Position numbers and translations under genes: made by a program
Part shown: positions 1 through 7,996 of the stretch, piece by piece
Numbering within the stretch: the stretch's first letter is position 1
Layout: every line of letters starts with the position of its first letter
Assembly: GCA_018268995.1 (NCBI GenBank)
Contig: JAFDVL010000024.1
Span: 1-40,136 of the forward strand
Direction: 5' to 3'
From: Acidobacteriota bacterium
Lineage (GTDB): Bacteria > Acidobacteriota > Blastocatellia > RBC074
Length of the DNA stretch: 40,136 bases
The notes under the pieces: generated by a model
Database searches by the model: none
What the model saw: the letters and a program-made list of their open reading frames with translations, nothing else
What the model was told of the DNA's origin: nothing

Positions 1-1343
1 AAATCGGCCAGCAACACGGTGTCTTTTTCAGACAAGGCATATGTACGTTTGGAAAAAAAGAACCACGACACAGCAGCAATAGCGACAAGGACAATGACAA
101 GGGCAGCCAGAGAGGCGCGATTATGCTGTTTGATCTGTTTTGCAAGATACTCTGCTGTCAGCGTGAAGCCCGTCGCGGCACTTTGATGCGGGATCGCGCG
201 TCGCACCAGCGTCAGTTCTCCGCTCGCGGCTTCAGCGAGGCGCTTGAAGCTTTTGATATCCGCCAACAATTCTTTGCTGGTTTGGTAACGTTCCTCACGA
301 TTTTTTTGTAGTGTCTTATGAACAATTTGCTGTAGCTCCGTGGGGATGCCCGCGACTAAAGATGAAACTGGCAGCGGGTCTTTTTCAACAACTGCGATGA
401 TGACATCCGTGGTCGTTTCTCCCTGAAAAGGCGGATGTCCCGTCAGCATTTCGTACAACACGGAACCAAAGCTGAAAATATCGCTGCGCTCGTCTATGTT
501 CACACCGCGCGCCTGTTCAGGAGACATGTAACGTGCGGTGCCCATCACAATGCTGGAAGCCGTAGAAGGAGCGAGGGAGGGAGGGGGAGCAAGAGGGCGC
601 ACGGGATCATCCTCTCCCCATCGCGCCGTCGCTCCGTCACTCTTTCTCTCTGTCAGTTTCGCCAGCCCAAAATCCAGCACCTTGACAAGATCATCCTCGC
701 GGATCATCACGTTTTCGGGCTTGATGTCGCGATGCACAATGCCAGCCTCGTGCGCAGCAGTTAAGGCGCTGACCATTTGCAGCCCAATGTCTACCACTTC
801 TGCCAATTGAAGCGGTCGCTCATCCATCAAGCGACGAAGCGTTTTTCCTTCGACCAATTCGGTGACGATGAAATAGATTTGGTCAACTTGTCCGACTTCG
901 TGAATGGTAACGATGTTCGGATGATTCAGCGCCGAGGCAGCTCGGGCCTCGCGGATAAAGCGCTGTACGCGTGATTCGTCTGAAGTGAAAAGCCCTGGAA
1001 GCACTTTGACGGCAACTTCGCGTTCCAAACGCAAATCGCGGGCGCAATACACATCGCCCATCCCGCCTGCACCCAGTTTATCTTTGATTTGATAGGCACC
1101 AATCACGTGTCCCGATTGAATTTGCTGTGACGATTCGATGAGGTGCTGCACCGGAGAGCTTTCCAAAAAACTCGGATCGCGGTCGTCTGCCGCCAGCATG
1201 CGTTCGACCTGCGCGCGTAAATTCGCATCTCCGTCGCAGGCCGTCGCCAAAAACACAGCGCGTTCGTGTGATGGCAGCTCAACGGCTTCCTGAAAAATTG
1301 TTTTTACCTTTTGCCATCGTTGTGGTGCGGTTGCTTGGTTCAT
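1..1343 (-). CDS. Serine/threonine protein kinase, C-terminus beyond window edge
   Basis: No stop codon occurs from the ATG at 1343 down to base 1, giving about 447 residues of an incomplete protein. Residues 1-80 form the helical leader common in acidobacterial kinases. The kinase domain follows, with a glycine loop (GAGGMG, about 91-96), ATP-binding Lys113, HRDIKPEN with catalytic Asp206, DFG at 224-226 and SPE near 274. A membrane helix at about 410-430 precedes the start of an extracytoplasmic region, so this is a PknB-type membrane sensor kinase (family knowledge). A low-complexity insert of about 30 residues lies between DFG and SPE. It is encoded by a purine/pyrimidine inverted repeat, and the kinase at the right end of the window has a similar one. 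No partner or substrate is evident. The kinase call is certain; the C-terminal sensor type is unknown. Confidence 0.93.
   Translation of the reverse strand, partial: MNQATAPQRWQKVKTIFQEAVELPSHERAVFLATACDGDANLRAQVERMLAADDRDPSFLESSPVQHLIESSQQIQSGHVIGAYQIKDKLGAGGMGDVYCARDLRLEREVAVKVLPGLFTSDESRVQRFIREARAASALNHPNIVTIHEVGQVDQIYFIVTELVEGKTLRRLMDERPLQLAEVVDIGLQMVSALTAAHEAGIVHRDIKPENVMIREDDLVKVLDFGLAKLTERKSDGATARWGEDDPVRPLAPPPSLAPSTASSIVMGTARYMSPEQARGVNIDERSDIFSFGSVLYEMLTGHPPFQGETTTDVIIAVVEKDPLPVSSLVAGIPTELQQIVHKTLQKNREERYQTSKELLADIKSFKRLAEAASGELTLVRRAIPHQSAATGFTLTAEYLAKQIKQHNRASLAALVIVLVAIAAVSWFFFSKRTYALSEKDTVLLAD
563..653. repeat. Imperfect purine/pyrimidine inverted repeat inside kinase gene
   Basis: On the plus strand a purine-rich stretch (about 563-597, GGAGCGAGGGAGGGAGG-like) is followed by a pyrimidine-rich stretch (about 611-653), so the two can fold on each other imperfectly. 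It codes for the Pro/Ser/Arg-rich insert in the activation segment of the left-edge kinase. An analogous element lies at 39139-39219 in the other kinase gene. Confidence 0.6.
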
Positions 1344-1540
1344 GGGTTCGTGTAGAAGAACGGTTTCGATGACAGCTTAGTGAGGAACTGCCAAATCGCA
1401 GGGGCTGGAAGGAATCAGAATAATTCACGACTGATTCCTAAATCAGGGGCGGGGTCGTCACGAATTGTAACGACTTCAATCAGAATTCCAAAACATTTTG
1501 TTGACGCGCGCTCTACGGCACGGGCTCAAAATATGACAAT

Positions 1541-1610
1541 GCAGAAGCCCGCACGCAGTAAGGGCGTCATTCGGCACGTTGTGACGCCCTTACTGCGTGC
1601 GGGCTTCTGC
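1541..1610. repeat. REP-like perfect 29-bp hairpin
   Basis: The arms 1541-1569 and 1582-1610 are perfectly complementary over 29 bases, with a 12-base loop. The arm begins GCAGAAGCCCG and ends AAGGGCGTCA. The hairpin at 24515-24590 shares both ends and differs in the middle, so the two look like members of one dispersed palindromic family. It lies between the kinase start (1343) and the convergent-facing 3' end of the cysteine synthase-like gene (1640), and could also terminate transcription of the latter. No transposase is nearby. Confidence 0.85.
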
Positions 1611-1639
1611 AACCCGCCTTGAAGCTCTAGTCTACGGTA

Positions 1640-2716
1640 TTACGATAGAGGTAATGCCTCGTGATCCAGGCACAATGCACAATCACGTCGGATGGATTCG
1701 TAATGGGTTAGCTCAATCTCAGGGCTGAGATAGCCATCTTTCACGTGTTCTTTTCTCAGTAAGTCTGTGCTGAGATATTTCTTGTTGTCATCGCAGAAAA
1801 TCGTAGCCACGACCGCATCCTCGCTCAATTCATTTTGCGCCATCAGTGCGCCAAGAAAATTTGCGCCGGAGGAAATACCCACCGCCAGTCCAAGATCAGC
1901 GGCCAGCTTTTGCGCCATCAAAATCGCATCGCCATCCGGCACGCCAAGAATGTTGTCGAGTTGGCGAAGATCAACAATGTCAGGAATGAATTCGTCAGAA
2001 ATGCCTTGAATACGATGCGAGCCAACCTTGTACCCCGTGGATAACGTCGGCGATTCGGCTGGTTCAATAGGGTGTAGTCGAATCTTCGGGTTACGAGAAC
2101 GCAAAAATTTTCCCGTTCCCATGATCGTCCCTCCTGTTCCCACACCCGCCACAAATGCGTCTGGCTGGAATCCACAAGAGCGCAATTGGGCATGAATTTC
2201 CGGCCCGGTCGTTTGTTCGTGTGCTTCGACATTGGCGCAATTGGAAAACTGGCAAGGCAAAAACACATTTCCACGTTCACGCTGTAATTCTTCGGTTTGC
2301 CGAATACTGCCCAGGAATCCGCCCTGTTCACGGCTCACAGGAATGATTTCAGCCCCAAAGCTTTGAATCAGTCGCACGCGTTCCTGGCTCATCCAGTCGG
2401 GCATATAAATTCGCACAGGATGACCGAGCGCTCGCCCCAATGCAGAAAATGCGATGCCTGTATTACCGCTTGTGGCTTCGGCAATCAAATCGCCAGGCTT
2501 AATCTCGCCGCACTGATAGGCCTTCTTCAGGATGTAATATGCCATGCGGTCTTTGATGCTGCCGGTTAAATTCAAATACTCGGCTTTGGCATAGATCACA
2601 CGCGGGTGGCCTTTATATTTGAAATGAACCGCCAGCAATGGCGTATTGCCAACCATGTGTTTGAGGCCGGTGAATCGTTCTGAGCGGGTACAGGATGGAT
2701 TGTCAGTTTGTTGCAT
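1640..2716 (-). CDS. PLP-dependent cysteine synthase-like enzyme
   Basis: This 358-residue protein belongs to the fold-type II PLP family of CysK/CysM and cystathionine beta-synthase. Visible motifs are TGSIKDRMA with the PLP Schiff-base Lys55, the substrate loop [11 protein letters not shown] (about 80-90) and the glycine-rich phosphate-binding loop [12 protein letters not shown]. Family members replace the beta-leaving group of O-acetylserine or serine using sulfide, thiosulfate or homocysteine. The C-terminus has a short cysteine-containing tail (CALC) not found in the minimal enzyme. It is slightly longer than typical CysK (about 310 residues). The exact substrate cannot be told from sequence, so no symbol is given. 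It stands alone and no Cys-pathway gene is adjacent. Confidence 0.9.
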   Translation of the reverse strand: MQQTDNPSCTRSERFTGLKHMVGNTPLLAVHFKYKGHPRVIYAKAEYLNLTGSIKDRMAYYILKKAYQCGEIKPGDLIAEATSGNTGIAFSALGRALGHPVRIYMPDWMSQERVRLIQSFGAEIIPVSREQGGFLGSIRQTEELQRERGNVFLPCQFSNCANVEAHEQTTGPEIHAQLRSCGFQPDAFVAGVGTGGTIMGTGKFLRSRNPKIRLHPIEPAESPTLSTGYKVGSHRIQGISDEFIPDIVDLRQLDNILGVPDGDAILMAQKLAADLGLAVGISSGANFLGALMAQNELSEDAVVATIFCDDNKKYLSTDLLRKEHVKDGYLSPEIELTHYESIRRDCALCLDHEALPLS

Positions 2717-3053
2717 AGATAATTTTGCGCGTGGGGCAGTTCACATTTTCAAGGATGTGAGATTGTACATAGATCATCCAGGCAGCGCCAATTTTGTGTG
2801 CGATTATTTTTGGTTCACAATTTCGCGTTTACTGCCTGAAGGTCAAGCAAAGGATTCCAATCCCCCTTGCTGAGTTCTGCACTTGAAGGTTATATGAAGG
2901 CTGTGCAAAAACCTTTTCCCTTTTCTATCGTGACCTGTATTGACCAATCAGGGTGAAAAGGCCTTTTCGGAGCAACAAACATGATGTTTGTTGTACAGTT
3001 TCGGCGAATTTGTAGCGCAGGTTATGGTTGTGAATATTTCGAGATCGGAAATT
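2717..3053. other. Gene-free intergenic stretch between divergent genes
   Basis: This is the shared upstream region of the cysteine synthase-like gene (minus) and the hydrolase gene (plus). No convincing ORF or RNA gene was seen. The only clear structure is a 21-bp palindrome at 2973-2993. Confidence 0.5.
2973..2993. promoter_or_regulatory. 21-bp perfect palindrome, candidate operator
   Basis: CAACAAACAT and ATGTTTGTTG flank a single central G. It lies about 60 bases upstream of the chosen start of the alpha/beta hydrolase gene. Its size and symmetry suit binding by a dimeric repressor, but no regulator gene is adjacent and no strong -35/-10 pair was recognised around it. Confidence 0.45.
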
Positions 3054-4484
3054 ATGGCATATCGAATTCTTCTCTTCTTACTGCTAGCCTTGTTCTGGGG
3101 CCTGACGTCAGTTCTGGCGCAAGACATACAAAAAGTGAAAGGCGACTGGCAAGGCGTGCTGGATGCCGGGGCTGCCAAGTTGCGGCTGGTGTTGCATCTC
3201 ACGATCAACGATGACAACTCCCTGCGGGGCACGATGGACAGCCCCGATCAGGGAGCAGCAGGGCTGAAAATTGATACGGTCACGCTGGAAGGCCAAACGC
3301 TTAAGTTTGAGATGAAAGCGCTCGGTGCGTCATACGAAGGAACGCTCAACAGCGAGGGCAATGAAATCACAGGCAAATTCACACAAAGCGGCGTAACGTT
3401 TCCGCTGAATTTCAAGCCGGGAACCGTAGCGACGCTGGCACCGCCCAAACGTCCTCAGACACCCGTGAAACCTTATCCATACGACGAAGAAGAAATCACC
3501 TTTGAGAACAAAGCAGCCAACATCACGCTGGCAGGCACGTTGACGCTGCCACGCACGAAAGCACCTTTTCCGGCAGTTGTCTTGATCACTGGTTCCGGCC
3601 CTCAGGATCGCAATGAATCCCTGATGGGCCATCAGCCTTTTCTCGTGCTGGCAGATCACCTGACCCGACAAGGCATTGCCGTGCTGCGCTTTGATGATCG
3701 CGGTGTAGCCAAATCCAAAGGCAAGTTTTCCACGGCCACAAGCGAAGATTTTGCGACCGATGTCTTGGCCGGAGTCGAATATTTGAAAACGCGCAAAGAG
3801 CTCAACATCAAAAAAATTGGCCTGATTGGGCACAGCGAAGGCGGCATGATTGCACCAATGTGTGCAGTGAAATCGCCGGACATTGCGTTCCTGGTACTGA
3901 TGGCAGGGCCCGGCGTGACGGGCGAAGAAATCTTGTATGTACAGGGGGCGTTGATCGCACGTGCTGAAGGCGCGTCTGAGGCAGACATTGCCCAAAGTCG
4001 CAAATTTCAGGAACAGTCTTTTGCACTGCTCAAAACGGAAAAAGACCCCGCCATCACAGAAAAAAAGCTGCGGGAAATTGTTGCCGCTGCCGTAGCGACT
4101 GTTTCTGAAGCGCAAAAGAAAATGGTCGAAACCGCCTTGATCGCACAAGCCAAATCCGTCAATACGCCCTGGTTCCGCTTTTTCCTGACATATGATCCAC
4201 GCCCGGCACTGCGCCAACTGAAAATTCCAGTGCTGGCGATCAATGGCGAAGTGGACTTACAAGTACCACCGAAACAAAACCTGCCCGAAATCGCTAAGGC
4301 CTTGAAAGCCGGAGGCAACAAAAAATCTCAAACAGTCGAATTGCCAAAGCTGAATCATTTGTTCCAAACGGCCCAAACAGGTGGTGTCAGTGAGTATTCC
4401 AAAATTGCAGAAACGATTGCGCCAACCGCGCTGACACAAATCTCAGACTGGATCGTTAAGCAAACCGGAATAAAAAAACGATAG
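3054..4484 (+). CDS. Secreted alpha/beta hydrolase (esterase/peptidase-like)
   Basis: The start at ATG 3054 is preferred over the frame opening at 2988 because it begins a clean signal peptide (MAYR, hydrophobic core, cut near LAQ), giving 476 residues. The first ~120 residues after the signal look like a small beta-rich domain seen in front of such hydrolases. The hydrolase domain starts near residue 145. It has the nucleophile motif GHSEGG (Ser261), an acid at Asp401 (NGEVD) and His435 (LNHLF), a complete catalytic triad. It resembles the COG1073 family of dienelactone hydrolase-like or acyl-esterase enzymes; the natural substrate is unknown. The gene is convergent with the membrane-protein gene, with only three bases between the two stops and therefore no room for a separate terminator. 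Confidence 0.9.
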   Translation: MAYRILLFLLLALFWGLTSVLAQDIQKVKGDWQGVLDAGAAKLRLVLHLTINDDNSLRGTMDSPDQGAAGLKIDTVTLEGQTLKFEMKALGASYEGTLNSEGNEITGKFTQSGVTFPLNFKPGTVATLAPPKRPQTPVKPYPYDEEEITFENKAANITLAGTLTLPRTKAPFPAVVLITGSGPQDRNESLMGHQPFLVLADHLTRQGIAVLRFDDRGVAKSKGKFSTATSEDFATDVLAGVEYLKTRKELNIKKIGLIGHSEGGMIAPMCAVKSPDIAFLVLMAGPGVTGEEILYVQGALIARAEGASEADIAQSRKFQEQSFALLKTEKDPAITEKKLREIVAAAVATVSEAQKKMVETALIAQAKSVNTPWFRFFLTYDPRPALRQLKIPVLAINGEVDLQVPPKQNLPEIAKALKAGGNKKSQTVELPKLNHLFQTAQTGGVSEYSKIAETIAPTALTQISDWIVKQTGIKKR

Positions 4485-4487
4485 TGT

Positions 4488-6446
4488 TTAGCGAGGGATT
4501 TGATAAACGCGGTAACCTGCTTCGTCCACCACGGCCTGATAGGTGGCGGCAAAAAAGCCTTCGTCTGCATTAAAGTCAGTGTATTCAACCGGCCCGACAA
4601 TCACATAATCAATTCCGTATGCTCTGAATAAACGCATTGCATCTATGCCCCCAAGATACATGGTTTTTATATCGCGTTCACGGTCAGCGAATTGAATCCC
4701 GTGCGACCAAAGATGGCCGGGATACCCCATCACCATCTGCCTGCCTGATAAAGCCAATACCGAATTATGAATCGGCGCGGAAAGGACTAACGCTTGCGGC
4801 GGAACGTGCTGTTTGATGAGTTCCGCCACTTTCAATTGATCCGCTTCAAACAGCCGCAGATTTTCAATGGGCGACAGAGAACGCCAGACATCCAACGCCC
4901 CGGATAGAACAAGCACCACCAAAAGAACACCACCGAGGGTCGGCCATAAAATCATTCGCCGTTTGAGCAATTGCGCCAGCAACGCAGCCACAATCGGACA
5001 GGAAACCAAATACCAGTAAAGAAAAACTTTGATGTTGTCCCAGGGCCAGGGAGCGAGCAATACGAGATTCGGCACAATGAAACAGAGTAAAAATGGCCAA
5101 TAAAATCGTCGTATTCGAGCCTCTCGCCAGACCAGAGAAACCGCGAGCAACACCAAAAACAGACCAAAATTCAGCGCAGTAAACTTGAGAAAAGAGGTCT
5201 CTCCCGCAGCCCAGCCAAAATGCGGTTTGAATAGCGAACTTTTCGTGCCCGTACCGCTTAGCCACAAAGCCTGAGGGAAAGCCAACACTGCGGCAGGAAC
5301 AAAAAATGCCAACCAGTCCCACGAAAAAAACAACAGCGCCATCGCAGCGCTAACCATCATGATTGAGAAAAACCCGTGGGCGTGCAGAAGCGGCATCAAA
5401 CCAGCCAGAATGCCTGCCGTCAGTAAGTAAAACCGACGTGGTGGAAGAGAGCGCAGGGGCTGCGGGGAAAGGTCAGAATCATCTGTCAAAGAAAATGATT
5501 TGGCCCACAAAATCACAATCATGGCAAAGACCGGAATCCCAAACAGTAACGAACGCTGTGGCACAATCAGCGTGGTCAACATATTGCCCCACTGCAAACT
5601 CAGTTCATCATTCTTGGTGTAGCTTGCTGGCAAATGCAGTAGGAAGTCGAGCCAGTTTGATTCCGACTTCTGCCAATCGCGCGCAAAGTAAATAAAGCCC
5701 AATCCCCCACTCAGGAAAAACAAAATTGGCGCAAGATGTGCGGCCAAAGCATTGCGGGTCAATTGCGCCGTCAGCAATTCAATAATCCCAATCAGGGCAA
5801 GCGTCAAAACCAGGTTCGGAATAAAAAACGCTGTGGCCCAATCCGCCCCGGTTTTGTGCAGAAATGCAGCGAGGAAATCAATTAGGAAAGGATAGGTGAA
5901 TTTCAAACCCTGAAAAATTGGATTGCGGGGCGGAAAATTGTCGCCATCTGCAAACGAAGTCACGACACTAAAGTGAAAGGCGAGATCACCGTAATTATTG
6001 GCCGGCGCGGTATGTACCCCATCCGGCTCCATCATAATCACGCGGCTAAAAAGCCAGCAAAAGAAAATGACCCAGCCAAGGCTCAAGACCATTTTCCCAT
6101 TGAACCGCAAAGATGAGACAGCATGCTGTGGCGTGTTTTGATCGGCACTCGCTGCACTTTCTTGCATGCCCACCGTGCGGTTACGGCGCAACTCCTTTTG
6201 CAGGAATAGCACCAGCATCATTGCCAAAATCGCGACTGTCACGCCAATAGTGAACCAATTCAATCCAGCCACCAGTGCTAGTAAAAATCCGATCCAGGCT
6301 AAACTAACGAACCCAATTACAGCCCCAAAACATAATTGCGACTTCAGACTTGGCTTCACAAAGACAAATCGCATCAACAGAGCGCCAACCGTACAGGCAA
6401 GCAACGAGATCAATAAAGATGGCAACAAGGAAAGCAAATTTTGCAT
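4488..6446 (-). CDS. Polytopic membrane protein, probable GT-C glycosyltransferase
   Basis: About 650 residues, dominated by roughly a dozen hydrophobic segments with a soluble C-terminal domain of about 110 residues ending in PR. The first large extracytoplasmic loop carries the acidic motif NNYGDLAFH followed by FPPRNP and TYPF, the position where GT-C enzymes keep their catalytic aspartate. Such enzymes transfer sugars from polyprenyl-phosphate donors outside the membrane. The ATG at 6446 is preferred over the in-frame TTG nine bases upstream; neither has a clear Shine-Dalgarno. No glycan gene cluster surrounds it, so the acceptor is unknown. The GT-C assignment is by overall pattern only, and an unrelated multi-pass protein is possible. 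Confidence 0.7.
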   Translation of the reverse strand: MQNLLSLLPSLLISLLACTVGALLMRFVFVKPSLKSQLCFGAVIGFVSLAWIGFLLALVAGLNWFTIGVTVAILAMMLVLFLQKELRRNRTVGMQESAASADQNTPQHAVSSLRFNGKMVLSLGWVIFFCWLFSRVIMMEPDGVHTAPANNYGDLAFHFSVVTSFADGDNFPPRNPIFQGLKFTYPFLIDFLAAFLHKTGADWATAFFIPNLVLTLALIGIIELLTAQLTRNALAAHLAPILFFLSGGLGFIYFARDWQKSESNWLDFLLHLPASYTKNDELSLQWGNMLTTLIVPQRSLLFGIPVFAMIVILWAKSFSLTDDSDLSPQPLRSLPPRRFYLLTAGILAGLMPLLHAHGFFSIMMVSAAMALLFFSWDWLAFFVPAAVLAFPQALWLSGTGTKSSLFKPHFGWAAGETSFLKFTALNFGLFLVLLAVSLVWREARIRRFYWPFLLCFIVPNLVLLAPWPWDNIKVFLYWYLVSCPIVAALLAQLLKRRMILWPTLGGVLLVVLVLSGALDVWRSLSPIENLRLFEADQLKVAELIKQHVPPQALVLSAPIHNSVLALSGRQMVMGYPGHLWSHGIQFADRERDIKTMYLGGIDAMRLFRAYGIDYVIVGPVEYTDFNADEGFFAATYQAVVDEAGYRVYQIPR

Positions 6447-6591
6447 CTGAAACAAGGAATAAATTAAGAGTTATTTCACATCTAAAGATTGCAGCGGTCA
6501 CGTATACCACAGGGCAGCAGCAATTAGGCAAGCGAGTTGTGACAACTTGTCCAGACATTCGTGAAGACTTATGCAGCCAAAATTGCTAGCC

Positions 6592-6620
6592 TTGCACAAA
6601 TCAGATGTGACCGATATAGT
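6592..6620 (+). promoter_or_regulatory. Probable sigma-70 type promoter for ribA
   Basis: TTGCAC (6592-6597) and TATAGT (6615-6620) are separated by exactly 17 bases and lie about 45 bases upstream of the GTP cyclohydrolase II start. No FMN riboswitch structure was recognised in the leader. Confidence 0.5.
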
Positions 6621-6666
6621 TTTGTAAGAGTCCTATCGCAACATCGGTAATTAAAGGAGAATGTTG

Positions 6667-7308
6667 ATGAATTTAGATACTGCACAAGACCGAGCAACAG
6701 ATAGCGTTACCGTAAAATTGGAAGCCGAAGCCAACTTACCCACCGAATTTGGAAGCTTCAAAATTGCCGGATTTCGCAGCACAAACAGTGACGAAGAGTT
6801 TGTGGCTTTAATCAAAGGAAAAATTGACCCGGCAAAACCAACGCTCGTCCGCATTCACTCGCAATGCCTGACGGGTGACGTGTTTCATTCCCTGAAATGT
6901 GATTGCGGCCCGCAATTGCAACGCGCGATGGAAATGGTACAGGCTGAAGGCTCCGGCATCATTGTTTATCAGCAACAGGAAGGTCGTGGCATTGGCATCG
7001 TGAACAAAATCCGCGCCTATGCCTTGCAGGATCAGGGCGCAGACACCATCGAAGCCAATGTCAAATTGGGCTTTGCGATTGATGCCCGCGAATACAATCA
7101 GTGTGCTGAAGTCATCAAATTGCTGGGCGCGCGACGCGTGCGATTAATGTCGAATAATCCTGATAAAGTTCGCGCCTTACGCAATGCTGGATTGGAAGTA
7201 GTCGAACGCGTACCGCTGGAAATCAAAGCCAGCCCGCCAGCCTTTCGGTACTTAATGACCAAGAAAGAGCAGATGGGCCACTTGCTGCAATTGAATGGAA
7301 TTTTTTAG
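6667..7308 (+). CDS. ribA: GTP cyclohydrolase II
   Basis: Opens the imidazole ring of GTP in the first step of riboflavin synthesis. The family signature is complete: [12 protein letters not shown] followed by KCDCG, giving the three zinc cysteines (Cys67, Cys78, Cys80), then QQEGRGIG and the SNNPDK substrate loop. The ATG at 6667 is chosen because AAAGGAGA ends six bases before it; the in-frame ATG at 6661 directly abuts that ribosome site. At 213 residues this is the stand-alone enzyme, without the fused RibB domain common in other bacteria. No other rib gene is in the window. It converges on maf across a short palindromic element. Confidence 0.95.
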   Translation: MNLDTAQDRATDSVTVKLEAEANLPTEFGSFKIAGFRSTNSDEEFVALIKGKIDPAKPTLVRIHSQCLTGDVFHSLKCDCGPQLQRAMEMVQAEGSGIIVYQQQEGRGIGIVNKIRAYALQDQGADTIEANVKLGFAIDAREYNQCAEVIKLLGARRVRLMSNNPDKVRALRNAGLEVVERVPLEIKASPPAFRYLMTKKEQMGHLLQLNGIF

Positions 7309-7310
7309 GT

Positions 7311-7402
7311 AGAGACTAGATGTTGGATGCTGGATACTTGGAAGGATTAATCCCTTTCCCAGCATCTAATATCCAACTCCCAGCATCTTGTAAACGGTCT
7401 CT
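7311..7402. repeat. Word-type palindrome between ribA and maf
   Basis: AGAGAC at 7311-7316 pairs with GTCTCT at 7397-7402. Between them GATGTTGGATGCTGG-like words on one side face CCAGCATCTAATATCC and CCCAGCATCT on the other. The right side covers the last codons and stop of maf (Val-Gly-Tyr-stop). It may act as a two-way terminator for the convergent genes. Confidence 0.6.
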
Positions 7403-7923
7403 ATTGGCAATCCCACGACATTGGAATAACTACCTTCAATGCGTTCAATAAACCGCGAGGCTAAGCCCTGAATAGCATAAGCTCCGGCCTTATCGTCCGG
7501 CTCGCCACTTTTGACATACCACGCAATTTCCTCTTCCGTCATCGCGGCAAATTTCACCCGCGTAGTCGCAACCTCTGTCAAGCTTTCGCCCTTGCGAACA
7601 AGTGTCACGCCAGTCAAAACTTCGTGCCAATTGCTGCTCAGCAATCGCAGCATCCGTTTTGCATCTTCAATATCAATCGGTTTGCCCGCCGTTTTGCCCC
7701 CAACAACAACGGTCGTATCTGCGCCCAACACAATTTCGTCAGGTTGTGCAACGGCCAGAGCTTTGGTGCGGGAAAGTCGCGCCACGTAAATATCCGGCGC
7801 TTCATCAGGGAATTGCGTTTCGTCTACATTCGCAACGCGAACGCTGAAGCTGATGCCAGCCGCACGCAGCAGCGCAGCCCGACGCGGTGATGCAGACGCA
7901 AGAACGATAGTAGGAAGTGCCAT
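7366..7923 (-). CDS. maf: Maf family nucleotide pyrophosphatase
   Basis: This 185-residue protein matches the Maf/YhdE family throughout: [12 protein letters not shown] at the N-terminus, GADTTVV with the catalytic acidic residue in the middle, and KAGAYAIQG near residue 148. Family members hydrolyse non-canonical or modified nucleoside triphosphates (dTTP, UTP, m7GTP depending on subgroup) to monophosphates. The subgroup is not decided here. The start ATG at 7923 gives the canonical N-terminus. The last residues and the stop codon come from the palindromic word repeat shared with the ribA side, so the tail may be longer or shorter in relatives. It is divergent from the cytochrome gene, with about 70 bases between the starts. 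Confidence 0.95.
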   Translation of the reverse strand: MALPTIVLASASPRRAALLRAAGISFSVRVANVDETQFPDEAPDIYVARLSRTKALAVAQPDEIVLGADTTVVVGGKTAGKPIDIEDAKRMLRLLSSNWHEVLTGVTLVRKGESLTEVATTRVKFAAMTEEEIAWYVKSGEPDDKAGAYAIQGLASRFIERIEGSYSNVVGLPIETVYKMLGVGY

Positions 7924-7996
7924 AAACTGTAACTTGTGGTGATGTTGTTTTTTGTCTACACTTGCAAGCGCCCTATTCGACCACAGAGGTTACTGC

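Noticed and set aside
1380..1622. Open frame of 80 codons across the 1541-1610 hairpin
   Set aside because: It reads through both arms of a palindrome, has no ribosome site and a biased composition; it is a by-product of the repeat.
3330..4217. 295-codon frame antisense to the alpha/beta hydrolase
   Set aside because: Cys/Arg/Phe-rich translation opposite a gene with a full catalytic triad; a shadow frame.
6470..6660. FMN riboswitch upstream of ribA
   Set aside because: None of the conserved FMN aptamer segments could be recognised; only a promoter pair is visible.
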